A stretch of DNA of 52,355 bases from Acidimicrobiia bacterium (GCA_016871275.1 VFZG01000023.1:1-52355); one strand, 5' to 3'; shown: positions 34,892 to 44,192, numbered from the stretch's first letter. The notes: a model not told the origin generated them from the letters alone. Numbers and translations are program-made.

Positions 34892-36080
34892 GCCCTCACC
34901 ACAATCGCGCGAGCTGCGCGAGCGATTGATCGCGTTCTTCGATCGCTACATCGCTCCCAACGAGGCGTTGTTTCACGAACAGATCGCCCAGCAGCGATGG
35001 CAGGTGCCGCCAATCGTCGAGGAATTGAAGGTCAAGGCGCGCGCCGATGGGCTATGGAACCTGTTCCTTCCCGACAGCGAGCACGGCGCAGGACTCACCA
35101 ACCTGGAATACGCGCCGCTGTGCGAAGTGATGGGACGATCGCCGGGCTTTGGCCCCGAGGTCTTCAACTGCTCCGCGCCGGATACCGGCAACATGGAGGT
35201 GCTCGCCCGCTATGGCACCAAGACGCAGCAGGATCAGTGGCTGACACCGCTGCTCGAGGGCCGTATCCGCTCGTGCTTTTCGATGACCGAGCCGGCGGTG
35301 GCATCCTCCGATGCCACCAACATCCGCTCCACGATCGTCCGCGACGGCGACGACTACGTGATCAACGGACACAAGTGGTGGATCTCCGGCGCCGGCGATC
35401 CCCGCTGCAAGATCTCCATCTTCATGGGCCTGAGCAATCCCGACGCGCCCACCCACCAGCGGCAGTCGATGATCCTCGTCCCGATGGATGCCAGGGGCGT
35501 GACCATCAAGCGGATGATGCACGTCTTCGGCTATGACGATGCGCCGCATGGGCATGCGGAGATCCTCTACGAGAACGTGCGCGTGCCGGCGGGCCACATG
35601 CTGCTGGGCGAAGGCCGCGGCTTCGAGATCGCGCAGGGACGGCTCGGGCCGGGGCGCATCCATCACTGCATGCGGCTGATTGGCGTGGCCGAGCGGGCGC
35701 TCGACACCATGCGCCAACGGGTCACGTCGCGCGTGGCGTTTGGCAAGACGCTGGCCGAACAGGGCACCATTCGCCGCGACATCGCGCAGTCGCGCATCGA
35801 GATCGATCAGGCCAGGCTGCTGACGCTGCGCGCGGCGCACTTGATGGATACCGTCGGCAACAAGGCGGCGCGCGCGGAGATTGCGATGATCAAGGTGGTG
35901 GCGCCGAACGTCGCGCTCGCCGTGCTCGATCGCGCCATTCAGGCGCATGGCGCGGCCGGCGTCAGCCAGGACACCTTCCTGGCGCACGCGTGGGCCGGCT
36001 CACGAACGCTTCGCCTCGCCGACGGACCCGATGAAGTACACCTGGAAGCGATCGCGAAGATTGAGTTGAAGAAAAGCTAG
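34884..36080 (+). CDS. ACAD10/11-type acyl-CoA dehydrogenase
   Basis: The 398-aa protein belongs to the ACAD10/ACAD11 branch of acyl-CoA dehydrogenases. It has the signature [14 protein letters not shown] (residues 134-147) and, at the usual catalytic-base position, D380 in LADGPDEVH instead of the glutamate of normal enzymes. In this branch the enzyme works with an APH-fold kinase: a 4-hydroxyacyl-CoA is phosphorylated and the phosphate is then eliminated to give an enoyl-CoA. In animals both parts are fused. Here the kinase is a separate gene at 36665-37729. The ATG at 34884 fits the family N-terminus and overlaps the synthetase stop. Confidence 0.9.
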   Translation: MFEPSPQSRELRERLIAFFDRYIAPNEALFHEQIAQQRWQVPPIVEELKVKARADGLWNLFLPDSEHGAGLTNLEYAPLCEVMGRSPGFGPEVFNCSAPDTGNMEVLARYGTKTQQDQWLTPLLEGRIRSCFSMTEPAVASSDATNIRSTIVRDGDDYVINGHKWWISGAGDPRCKISIFMGLSNPDAPTHQRQSMILVPMDARGVTIKRMMHVFGYDDAPHGHAEILYENVRVPAGHMLLGEGRGFEIAQGRLGPGRIHHCMRLIGVAERALDTMRQRVTSRVAFGKTLAEQGTIRRDIAQSRIEIDQARLLTLRAAHLMDTVGNKAARAEIAMIKVVAPNVALAVLDRAIQAHGAAGVSQDTFLAHAWAGSRTLRLADGPDEVHLEAIAKIELKKS

Positions 36081-36652
36081 GAGCCCCAGGGTGGCGGCGG
36101 CGCATCGACCGGCTTCGTCAGGTCGAACTCGACCCGAAACAGCCGTCCAGGTCTCGACAACTCGTAGGCCAGCATCCTGCCCGGGTGAATCTCCATGGCC
36201 CAGGTGTTGGTGTTCGAGACCTCGCGCTTTTCACGCGTGAACAGCGCCTTCGACTCGTCGTCGACGGGAAACTCCTGGCGTGTCGAGGTCCCGGCGGCAA
36301 CCGACTCGCCGCCGTACATCGTGAAGACGTCCGGGCTGCCGTCCTGGTGGCGATGGTCGTGCTTGAACCGCAGGCGGTCGCCGAGCCGCGTGATGACGAA
36401 CGTGCGCGACCGATCCTCGCCGACGTGAAACGGCACCAGCGCGCGATCCGCCGTGCAGGTGCGGACATGGATCACCAGCCGCTGGCCTTCGAAGGCATCG
36501 TTGGGCTGCGCCGGCGTGTTGGCAACAATGCGGCCGGCGAAGGCCTTGCCGCACAGCGTCGACAGCGCATCGAAGAATCGTTCCGCCGGCGCCCGCCCGG
36601 CCTGCTCGACCATCGCCAGCGCCACCAGCAGTGTCAGTGTCTTGATCGTCAT
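36077..36652 (-). CDS. Exported protein of unknown function
   Basis: This 191-aa protein has an N-terminal signal peptide ([17 protein letters not shown]) and a two-cysteine mature part ([16 protein letters not shown]). Conserved-looking features are [16 protein letters not shown], with a cluster of histidines, and the C-terminal [17 protein letters not shown] recall similar hypothetical secreted proteins in Acidobacteria and Proteobacteria but know no function. It is not LvaB-like, since that partner is small and cytosolic. It shares the stop bases CTAG with the ACAD10/11-type gene and starts 12 bases after the APH kinase stop, so it is likely cotranscribed with the kinase. Confidence 0.75.
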   Translation of the reverse strand: MTIKTLTLLVALAMVEQAGRAPAERFFDALSTLCGKAFAGRIVANTPAQPNDAFEGQRLVIHVRTCTADRALVPFHVGEDRSRTFVITRLGDRLRFKHDHRHQDGSPDVFTMYGGESVAAGTSTRQEFPVDDESKALFTREKREVSNTNTWAMEIHPGRMLAYELSRPGRLFRVEFDLTKPVDAPPPPWGS

Positions 36653-36664
36653 TCGAGTCTCCAG

Positions 36665-37729
36665 TCACGCGGTGGTCAGGGGGTTCGCCGCGATGTCCCA
36701 CGCCCGTTCGGCGATCAGGCGCGTCGCGGCGCCACGTTGCAGGGCATAACTCGATGCGGCATTGCCTTGCAACCCGCGGGCGTAGACGCCCTGGAGGATG
36801 CTGGCCAGCCTGAACATTGAAAACGCCAGGTAGAAATTCCAGTTCGGCACGCCGTCACGACCGGTGCGCCGGCAATAGGCCGCGACGTACAACGCTTCAT
36901 CGGGCATGCCGGCGCGTTCGGGATCGACATCTTCCTGTCGGCCCAGCGCTTCCGCCGGCAGGTGATACGTCAGACAGTTGTAGGCCAGATCCGCAAGCGG
37001 ATGCCCGAGCGTTGACAGCTCCCAGTCGACGATCGCGACGATGCGCGGCTCGGTGGGATGAAACAGCAGATTCTCGACGCGGTAGTCGCCGTGCACGATC
37101 GCCGTTTCGTCGCCGGGCGGGATGTGCGCCGGCAGCCACTCCATCAGGCGATCGATCGCGGGAATCTCACCGGTCTTCGCGGCCACGTACTGCTGACTCC
37201 ATCGACCAATCTGCCGCGCGTAGTAGTTGCCGGGCTTGCCGTAGTCGCTGAGGCCGACCGCGGCCACGTCAACGCGGTGCAGCCGCGCCAGCACGTCGGC
37301 CATGTCGTCGTACATCGCCGCACGGTCGGAGGCGGTGACACCCGGCAAGTGCGGCTGCCGGAACACCCGTCCCGCAACGCACGCCATCACGAAGAACGGC
37401 GTGCCGATCACGCGATCGTCATGGCACATCAGCCGGGTCGGCGGCACGGGCACCTGGCCGGCCAGCGCGGTCATCACCCGGTACTCGCGCTCAACGGCGT
37501 GCGCCGACGGCAGCAACTGGCCGGGGGGCTTCTTGCGCAACACGTAGTCGCCGCTGGCGGCATGCAGGAAATAGGTAGGGTTGGATTGTCCGCCCTCGAA
37601 TTGGCGAATCTCGACTGGACCTCGAAAACCGGCGAGGTGATCCGCCAGGTAGCGCTCGAGCGACGACGCGTCGATCTCGTGACCCTTTCGAACGGTGGTG
37701 GTCTGTCTCAGGACCTCCGCGCTGCTCAT
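36665..37729 (-). CDS. APH-family kinase of the ACAD10/11 (LvaA-like) type
   Basis: The 354-aa protein has the aminoglycoside-phosphotransferase fold: ATP-binding region FEGGQSNPTYFL and YVLRKKPPG, catalytic loop HGDYRVEN with H213, D215 and N220, and metal ligand D235 in VDWELSTLGHPLADLAYN. That last segment is the hallmark of the acyl-CoA-linked kinases found at the N-terminus of ACAD10 and ACAD11, not of antibiotic-resistance enzymes. The likely substrate is a 4-hydroxyacyl-CoA. It faces its presumed dehydrogenase partner across one small gene. No antibiotic-resistance role is suggested by the motif or context. Confidence 0.9.
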   Translation of the reverse strand: MSSAEVLRQTTTVRKGHEIDASSLERYLADHLAGFRGPVEIRQFEGGQSNPTYFLHAASGDYVLRKKPPGQLLPSAHAVEREYRVMTALAGQVPVPPTRLMCHDDRVIGTPFFVMACVAGRVFRQPHLPGVTASDRAAMYDDMADVLARLHRVDVAAVGLSDYGKPGNYYARQIGRWSQQYVAAKTGEIPAIDRLMEWLPAHIPPGDETAIVHGDYRVENLLFHPTEPRIVAIVDWELSTLGHPLADLAYNCLTYHLPAEALGRQEDVDPERAGMPDEALYVAAYCRRTGRDGVPNWNFYLAFSMFRLASILQGVYARGLQGNAASSYALQRGAATRLIAERAWDIAANPLTTA

Positions 37730-37743
37730 CGCGGCTGAAATGT

Positions 37744-37749
37744 TACTAT
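37744..37749 (+). promoter_or_regulatory. Candidate extended -10 box for a leaderless transcript
   Basis: TGT followed by TACTAT ends seven bases before the ATG of the DUF6351 gene at 37757. An extended -10 box at this distance would start transcription on or next to the start codon. No convincing -35 box or Shine-Dalgarno is seen. Confidence 0.4.
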
Positions 37750-37756
37750 CCCGCGC

Positions 37757-39793
37757 ATGAAGACGACAGAATGGGTAGGGGCAGCGGCGCTCGTCGTCGC
37801 GGTCAGCTGGCCAGCGGTCGAGTCACGTGCCGCCCTCGAGATTCGCACGTTGTCGTCGCGGCCCGACCTGGTCAGCGGCGGTGACACCTTGGTCGCCATC
37901 AAGGCGCCGGCCGGCACGCCTGCCGATCAACTGAGCGTCACGCTGAACGGCATGGACGTCACGCCGCGCTTCACGTTCGATGCCGCCAGCGGCGAGTTCC
38001 GCGGGTTGGTCGAGGGCCTGCGGCCCGGCCCGAATCGGCTGATGGCGACGACGCGAAAGCCGCGCGCCGAAGCCGGCCTCACGGTGACCAACCATGCGAT
38101 CACCGGACCCATCCTGTCAGGCGCACACATCACGCCGTATGAATGCGGCACCGAAGCCTCCGGCCTCGGGCCGGCGCTCGATGCCAACTGCTCCGCTCCC
38201 CGGAAGACGTGGCAGCTCTACCGATCGACGGACAACACCTTCAAGCTGCTCACCGCTCCGTCGGGTCCGCCTCCGGCGGACCTGGCGACCACGACCACCA
38301 CCGACGGCAGGTCGGTGCCGTACATCGTCCGCGTGGAATCTGGTGTGATCAACCGCGCGATCTACCAGTTCGCGGTCCTCGACGACCTGGCGAGCTGGAA
38401 TCGCAAGGTGGTGGTGTCGTTCGGCGGCAGCTCGGGCACGCAGTACATCCAGGGCGTGATGGCGCCGCCTCCGGGCGGGGGCGCGCTCAACCACCAGGCG
38501 CTGTCGAAGGGTTTCGGCTACCTGATTTCGTCGGAGCTCGTGAACGGCCGGCGCGGCAACGGCGTGCTGCAGGGCGAGACGCTGATGATGATCAAGGAGT
38601 ACCTGATCGAGCGCTACGGTGTGCCGAAGTTCGTCATCGGCAGCGGCGGCTCCGGCGGCGCCATCCAGCAGCTGGTGATCACGCAGATGTATCCGGGACT
38701 GCTCGACGGGCTGATGCCAGGCCTGACTTTCCCGGATTCGAGTCTCCACACTATAGACAGCATCCTGCTGACCAACCTGTGGCCGAAGCTGGACAAGGCG
38801 GTGTGGACACAGGAGAAGATCACCGCCGTCGAAGGGTTCACACCGGGCACCGCACGGGCGTGGAACACCGCCTACGGCCGGCTGGGCGTGCCGACCAACG
38901 CCGCCGGTTGCGCGCTCGCCGACAAGACATTGGTGTTCGATCCGGTGACGAATCCCAAGGGCGCGCGGTGCACGACGCAGGACATTCGCGTCAACATCTA
39001 CGGACGCGACCCCAAGACCGGCTGGGCGCGGCGGCCGACCGACAACGTCGGCATCCAGTACGGCCTCGGCGCCCTGAACGCCGGCCAGATTACCGTCGAC
39101 GAATTTCTCGAGGTCAACGAGCAGGTCGGCGGCACCGACATCAACGGCCGGGTGGTCGCCGAGCGGACCGAGGGCGATCTGATCGCGCTGAAGAACATGT
39201 ACGAGAGCGGCTTGAAGGCATCCTACAACGCCGCGCTCGGCCACGTGCCAATCATGATGTCGCGCATCTATACCGACAACCGCGGCGATATTCACGATCG
39301 CCAGCGAGACTTCGTGGTTCGAGCACGACTGGAGCGCGCCAACGGCCGCTCGGACAACTCGGTGATCTGGATTGGCTCGACGACGGCGGCCACCAACACG
39401 CTCGACACCATGAACGCGTGGCTCGACGCCATGGCGGCGGATCCCGCGCCGCTGTCGATCGACAAGGTCGTTCGGCACAAGCCGGCCGATGCCGTCGATA
39501 CGTGCTGGGACGCGTCCGGCAACAAGATCGTGGAGCCGGCCAGCTTCACCGCGGCCAACCAATGCAACGCGCTCTACCCGGTGCACAGTGAGCCGCGGCT
39601 GGTCGCGGGCGCGCCGCTGACCAACGACGTGATGAAGTGCCAGCTGAAGCCGATCGACTTCCGCGACTACCGCGTCGCGTTCACCGACGCGCAGCAGGCG
39701 CGCGCCAGGCGCGTGTTCTCCACCGGCGTGTGCGACTTCACGAAGCCCGGAGTGGCACAGGTGCCAATCAAGGGGACGTACCGGAAATACTAG
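37757..39793 (+). CDS. Secreted DUF6351-type putative alpha/beta-hydrolase
   Basis: The 678-aa protein has a signal peptide, a short N-terminal beta domain (LSSRPDLVSGGDTLVAI), and a large catalytic-looking region. The segment FVIGSGGSGGAIQQL with S299 resembles a nucleophile elbow. Cysteines in pairs suggest disulfides, consistent with export. I recognise the family as DUF6351, which in other bacteria sits near steroid, tannin or aromatic hydrolases, but no substrate is established. It is divergent from the APH kinase by 27 bases and convergent with the amidase by 10 bases. Confidence 0.75.
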   Translation: MKTTEWVGAAALVVAVSWPAVESRAALEIRTLSSRPDLVSGGDTLVAIKAPAGTPADQLSVTLNGMDVTPRFTFDAASGEFRGLVEGLRPGPNRLMATTRKPRAEAGLTVTNHAITGPILSGAHITPYECGTEASGLGPALDANCSAPRKTWQLYRSTDNTFKLLTAPSGPPPADLATTTTTDGRSVPYIVRVESGVINRAIYQFAVLDDLASWNRKVVVSFGGSSGTQYIQGVMAPPPGGGALNHQALSKGFGYLISSELVNGRRGNGVLQGETLMMIKEYLIERYGVPKFVIGSGGSGGAIQQLVITQMYPGLLDGLMPGLTFPDSSLHTIDSILLTNLWPKLDKAVWTQEKITAVEGFTPGTARAWNTAYGRLGVPTNAAGCALADKTLVFDPVTNPKGARCTTQDIRVNIYGRDPKTGWARRPTDNVGIQYGLGALNAGQITVDEFLEVNEQVGGTDINGRVVAERTEGDLIALKNMYESGLKASYNAALGHVPIMMSRIYTDNRGDIHDRQRDFVVRARLERANGRSDNSVIWIGSTTAATNTLDTMNAWLDAMAADPAPLSIDKVVRHKPADAVDTCWDASGNKIVEPASFTAANQCNALYPVHSEPRLVAGAPLTNDVMKCQLKPIDFRDYRVAFTDAQQARARRVFSTGVCDFTKPGVAQVPIKGTYRKY

Positions 39794-39803
39794 TGCCAGG
39801 TGC

Positions 39804-41402
39804 TTAGGGGACGGCGATGGTCTCTCCAGGGCGCAGCGGCGTGTGTACCGGGAGGCGGCGGGCCTTGGTTGCCTGCTCGAAGCTGTAGCCAATGGCCAGC
39901 AGGCGCGCCTCACTGAACGCCGGGCCGACGAACGAAATGCCGACCGGCAGGTCGTCGGTCGTGAATCCGGCCGGGACAATCAGGTCCGGGAATCCAGACA
40001 GGTTGGCGAGGTTCGACCCGGATCCGGCGGCGCCGCCAGGCACTTCGGCCGGAGCAGCGATCATGGCCGGCCGCCGTGACGCGGTCGGATAGACGATGGC
40101 GTCCAGCTTCTCCGCCGTCAGCACGCCGGTGAGGATGGCTCGCACCAGCGGCAGCGCGTGATCGCGCACCGTGGTGTACTGATAGTCGTTGATCGTGCCG
40201 CTGTTGGATTCACGCACCATCAGCGACCAGCGGCCCGGATTCGGGCTGGCACCGTCGGGGCGCGGCGCGTTCACCCGCCGCGCGCGATCGATCAGATCCG
40301 CAATGGTCTTGGGATATTTCGCATCGAGGGTCTTCAGGTAGTCGGCGATCTGCACGACGAACTCGGGGTAGCGAATCGCGTTGTAGTACTCGCCTTTCGC
40401 TTCGAGCAGCCAGCGCGGCAGCCGGACGTCAACGATCGTCGCCCCCTGCTTGCGCATGGCATCGATCGACGCCTCCATGACCCAGTCCACGTCGCCGTCC
40501 TGGCCCATGAAGTCCCGCGCGATGCCAAGTCGTGCGCCCTTCAGGGCATCCGTCCTGAGCGCTTGCGTGTAATCGGCGCTGGCGCGTCCAGTGCCCGCCG
40601 TTGTGGCCGCGTCGGCAGGATCGACGCCGGCGATCACGCTCAGCATCGCGGCGACGTCGTAGACGTGACGCGCCATGGGACCCACGGTGTCGAAGGCCAG
40701 CGCCAGCGGGATCACGCCGTCCCGGCTCACCAGCCCCATGGTGGTCTTCAACCCGGCAATGCCGTTCGCGGTCGACGGCCCTCGCACCGATCCGCCCGTA
40801 TCCGTCCCAAGTCCCGCCATCGCAAAGGCCGCGGCCAGCGAGGCGCCGGTGCCGCCAGACGATCCGGACGGCGAACGCGTCAGGTCGTGCGGGTTCAGAA
40901 TCTGGCCACCCAGCGAGCTGTGCGCCACACCGGACGCAAACTCCGACAGGTTCACCTTCGCCACAATCACCGCGCCCGCCGCGCGCAGCTTCTTCACCAC
41001 GAAGGCATCGTCCGGAGGGATTGAGCCTTCGAGCAGCACGGAACCACCGGTGGTCGCCATGTCCGCGGTATCGATGTTGTCCTTGAGGACAATGGGCACA
41101 CCGTGGAGCGGCGAGCGTGGTCCCTTGCTCTTGCGCTCGGCGTCCATGGCCCGCGCCTGCTCGAGGGCTTTCGGATTGACGGCAATCACCGAGCGGAGGG
41201 CCGGCCCCTTGCGGTCGTAGGCGTCGATGCGCGCCAGGAACATCTGGGTCAGTCGCTCCGACGTCAGCGAGCCCTTCGCCAACGCCGCATTGACGTCGGC
41301 GATGGTCGCCGCATCCAGGTCCAGTGTTTTCTGGGCCGCCGGCGAGGCTGCGAACACGGCCAGGGCCAGCGCCACGATCGACGTCCGACTGATGGTCTTC
41401 AT
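39804..41402 (-). CDS. Secreted amidase (amidase signature family)
   Basis: The 532-aa amidase hydrolyses an amide bond with the Ser-cisSer-Lys triad. K107 is in VLKDNIDT, the cis-Ser is S182 in GSSGG, and the nucleophile is S205 in TDTGGSVRGPS. The spacing matches fatty-acid-amide-hydrolase-type enzymes. A signal peptide (TSIVALALAVFAASPAAQ) sends it to the periplasm, whereas GatA-type subunits are cytosolic, so this is not the tRNA amidotransferase. It is divergent from the S9 peptidase across 23 bases. Confidence 0.9.
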   Translation of the reverse strand: MKTISRTSIVALALAVFAASPAAQKTLDLDAATIADVNAALAKGSLTSERLTQMFLARIDAYDRKGPALRSVIAVNPKALEQARAMDAERKSKGPRSPLHGVPIVLKDNIDTADMATTGGSVLLEGSIPPDDAFVVKKLRAAGAVIVAKVNLSEFASGVAHSSLGGQILNPHDLTRSPSGSSGGTGASLAAAFAMAGLGTDTGGSVRGPSTANGIAGLKTTMGLVSRDGVIPLALAFDTVGPMARHVYDVAAMLSVIAGVDPADAATTAGTGRASADYTQALRTDALKGARLGIARDFMGQDGDVDWVMEASIDAMRKQGATIVDVRLPRWLLEAKGEYYNAIRYPEFVVQIADYLKTLDAKYPKTIADLIDRARRVNAPRPDGASPNPGRWSLMVRESNSGTINDYQYTTVRDHALPLVRAILTGVLTAEKLDAIVYPTASRRPAMIAAPAEVPGGAAGSGSNLANLSGFPDLIVPAGFTTDDLPVGISFVGPAFSEARLLAIGYSFEQATKARRLPVHTPLRPGETIAVP

Positions 41403-41425
41403 GGGGCCTGATAGTATCTCGGCTC
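41403..41425. promoter_or_regulatory. Divergent spacer with overlapping -10 boxes
   Basis: The 23 bases between the amidase and S9 peptidase start codons contain one ATAGTAT core. It reads as TAGTAT (41412-41417) toward the peptidase and TACTAT (41416-41411) toward the amidase. Each box is eight bases from its start codon. No Shine-Dalgarno fits either gene, so both may be leaderless. Confidence 0.45.
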
Positions 41426-43597
41426 ATGACACGCATCACCAGATTCGCCGGAACCGTAGCCGCGCTCGCCTGTTCGGCGACGCTGTCAGGCCAGAATGCC
41501 GCGCCGTCGCTGTCGATCGACACGCTGCTGGCGACGCCGTTCCCCACCGATCTGGTGGCGGCGCCGGCCGGCGGCGCGTTCGCCTGGGTGTCGAGCCACA
41601 GCGGTGCGCACAACATCCTCATCGCCGATCCGGTGCCAGGCACCGGACCCTTCGCCGGGCGCAGCGATCGCCGGTGGCGCGCGGTCACGACCTACACCGG
41701 CGACGATGGGTTGTGGATCACCGATCTCAACTTCACGAGCGATGCGCAGACGCTCGTGTACGTGCGCGGTGATGGGGCAAATCGCCAGGGCGAGTCGCCC
41801 AATCCCGCGCAACTGCAAGACGGCACCGAGCAGGCTGTGTTTGCGGTGCCAGCCGCGGGCGGTGCGCCGAAGAAGCTGGGCGTCGGCAACGGCCCGGTGC
41901 CATCGCCGCGCTCGTCACGCGTGGCTTGGGTGTCACGCGGACAAATCTGGAGTGTCGATCTGGCCACCACCGAACCGGGTGCTCGCCTGGTGAACGCACG
42001 CGGTGGCGCCGCCGGCCTGGCATGGTCGCCGGACGGCTCGATGCTCGCCTTCAGCAGCAATCGAGGCACGCACAGCTACATCGGCGTGTTCACGCTGGCA
42101 ACGCGCGAGTTGCGGTACATCGATCCGTCGCTCGATCGCGACACCAACCCGGTGTGGTCGCTCGATGGCTCGCGCCTCGCATGGATTCGCCAGTTCGCCG
42201 CGCCACGGCCGCGGATGTTCTCGCCGCGGCGGGAAGCGGACGAGCCGTGGTCGCTGCGGGTCGCCGACGTGACGTCCGGCCAGGCGAAGCAGGTGTGGAA
42301 GGCCGACCCAGGGTACGGCAGCGCATTCCAGGGCGTTGTATCCGACAGCCAGCTGTACTGGGCGGCCGGTGATCGGCTGGTGTTCCCGTGGGAGAAGGAC
42401 GGTTGGGTGCACCTCTACTCGGTGCCCGCGACGGGCGGCACAGCAGCGCTGCTCACGCCCGGCAACTTCGAGGTCGAGTACGTGAACATCGCGCTCGACC
42501 GGACGCGCATGATCTACAACTCGAACCAGGACGACATCGATCGCCGCCACATCTGGACGGTCGCAGTCGACGGCTCGAGCAAGCCGGTAGGTAACGCCAC
42601 GAGATCGAACGGCAGCGAGTGGCAGCCGGTCTTCACCAGCGACGGCTTGATCGCCGCACTCCATGCCGACGCGCTGATGCCGCCGCACGCCATGCTGATC
42701 TGGCCGCAGGACGGGCACGCGCACAGCCTGCTCGACAACATGCTGCCGGCCGGTTTCGATCCGGCGGCGCTGGTGACGCCGCAATCGGTGACGATCACCG
42801 CGACCGACGGCCTGCCGATTCCGACGCAATTGTTCCTGCCGAAGAATCTCACAGCCGGTGAGCGGCGGCCGGCCATCATCTTCTTTCACGGCGGCTCGCG
42901 CCGGCAGATGCTGACCACGTGGCACTACAACTACTACTACCGCAACGCCTACGCGATGAATCAGTGGCTCGCCAGCCAGGGCTACATCGTGCTGTCGGTG
43001 AACTATCGGAGCGGCATCGGCTACGGCCTCGAATTCCGCGAAGCGCTCAACTACGGCGCATCGGGGGGCGCGGAGTTCAACGACGTGATGGGCGCGGGGT
43101 TGTACTTGAAGGGCCGCGCGGACGTCGATCCGGCGCGCATTGGACTCTGGGGTGGATCGTACGGCGGCTATCTCACCGCGATGGGCCTGTCGCGCGCGTC
43201 GGACCTGTTCGCGGCCGGCGTCGACTTTCACGGCGTGCATGACTGGAACCAGGGCATTCGGACCTTCATCCCCGAGTACAACGTGCTCGACGATCCGGAC
43301 TTCTCACGGCGGGCCTTCGCCTCCTCGCCCATGGCCACGGTCGACGGGTGGAAGTCGCCGGTATTGCTGATTCACGGAGACGACGACCGCAACGTGTCGT
43401 ACATCGAGTCGATTAACCTGATCACCGCGCTGCGCAAGCGCAACGTCGACGTCGAACAGCTGGTGTTCCCGGATGAGGTGCACGACTTCCTGCGGCACCA
43501 GAACTGGGTGCGAGGCTACAAAGCGGCCGCGGATTTCTTCAACCGTCGCCTCAAGACGCAGGCGCGCTCGACACGGAACCAGAACCGCCAAGAATGA
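41426..43597 (+). CDS. Secreted S9-family prolyl oligopeptidase-like peptidase
   Basis: The 723-aa protein starts with a signal peptide and an N-terminal beta-propeller carrying SPDG-like repeats. It ends in an alpha/beta-hydrolase domain with the complete triad: S578 in GLWGGSYGGYL, D654 in HGDDDRNV and H686 in DEVHDF. This is the S9 (dipeptidyl/acylaminoacyl peptidase) arrangement, expected to cut short peptides in the periplasm. It is divergent from the amidase. The last 47 bases overlap the B3/4-domain gene on the other strand. Confidence 0.92.
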   Translation: MTRITRFAGTVAALACSATLSGQNAAPSLSIDTLLATPFPTDLVAAPAGGAFAWVSSHSGAHNILIADPVPGTGPFAGRSDRRWRAVTTYTGDDGLWITDLNFTSDAQTLVYVRGDGANRQGESPNPAQLQDGTEQAVFAVPAAGGAPKKLGVGNGPVPSPRSSRVAWVSRGQIWSVDLATTEPGARLVNARGGAAGLAWSPDGSMLAFSSNRGTHSYIGVFTLATRELRYIDPSLDRDTNPVWSLDGSRLAWIRQFAAPRPRMFSPRREADEPWSLRVADVTSGQAKQVWKADPGYGSAFQGVVSDSQLYWAAGDRLVFPWEKDGWVHLYSVPATGGTAALLTPGNFEVEYVNIALDRTRMIYNSNQDDIDRRHIWTVAVDGSSKPVGNATRSNGSEWQPVFTSDGLIAALHADALMPPHAMLIWPQDGHAHSLLDNMLPAGFDPAALVTPQSVTITATDGLPIPTQLFLPKNLTAGERRPAIIFFHGGSRRQMLTTWHYNYYYRNAYAMNQWLASQGYIVLSVNYRSGIGYGLEFREALNYGASGGAEFNDVMGAGLYLKGRADVDPARIGLWGGSYGGYLTAMGLSRASDLFAAGVDFHGVHDWNQGIRTFIPEYNVLDDPDFSRRAFASSPMATVDGWKSPVLLIHGDDDRNVSYIESINLITALRKRNVDVEQLVFPDEVHDFLRHQNWVRGYKAAADFFNRRLKTQARSTRNQNRQE

Positions 43598-44192
43598 GCG
43601 CCAGGCGCTGCCCGGTCGCCTGTAGCAGGCGATCGAGCTGTGCCTGCGGAATCTCAATCGGCGCATAGATCACCACCAGCAACGCCGTCGTCGCGGTCGT
43701 CACCATCGTGCGCGCTGAGTCCGAGGTGGGGTTGCCAAACGCGCCGATGCTGTCGGCCACGGTGATCCTGCCGCCTACGTTGACCTCGTCCTTGCGAATG
43801 CCGGGATACGACTCACCGTCCGCCCCCAGCCGCATCGTCACCGGGCCGCTGATGTTCGACGCGTCGTAGAGGCCGTACGGCAGCTGATACTCCAGCGAGC
43901 ACCAGTTGACGACGTCCACCGCGGAGTTGATGCGGGGAATGGTGTCGCCCTTGCGCACGCGGCGCAGCAATGCTTCGTTCGACGGACGTGTCCTGGTGGG
44001 ATCGATCCCGACTCGCTTGTACATCGTCCGCACCGCCGCCGATTCGGCCGGCGGCGCCATCCGTACCCTCGCTTCGGCCTCGGCCAGCAGAGCATCAAGC
44101 CGGTGCTCGTGCGCCACGACGGTGGCGCCGGTCCACCACATCACGGCGGGCCGGACGATCGAGGCGAGCTGTGGCGCGAGCGTAAAGGTCAT
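43551..44192 (-). CDS. B3/B4 tRNA-binding-domain protein
   Basis: The 213-aa protein matches the stand-alone B3/B4 domain of the phenylalanyl-tRNA synthetase beta subunit: YKRVGIDPTRTRPSNEALLRR, NSAVDVVNW and GGRITVADSIGAFGNPTSDS. Such proteins are thought to help proofread mischarged tRNA or bind tRNA, though their roles are mostly untested. The ATG at 44192 overlaps the plsC stop as ATGA, so both are cotranslated. A longer open frame upstream lacks family sequence. The 3' end overlaps the S9 peptidase by 47 bases. Confidence 0.87.
   Translation of the reverse strand: MTFTLAPQLASIVRPAVMWWTGATVVAHEHRLDALLAEAEARVRMAPPAESAAVRTMYKRVGIDPTRTRPSNEALLRRVRKGDTIPRINSAVDVVNWCSLEYQLPYGLYDASNISGPVTMRLGADGESYPGIRKDEVNVGGRITVADSIGAFGNPTSDSARTMVTTATTALLVVIYAPIEIPQAQLDRLLQATGQRLALILGGSGSVSSAPAS

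Noticed and set aside
36665-37729. Aminoglycoside resistance by the APH-fold gene
   Set aside because: The catalytic and C-terminal motifs match the acyl-CoA-linked ACAD10/11 kinases, and the neighbours are fatty-acid enzymes.
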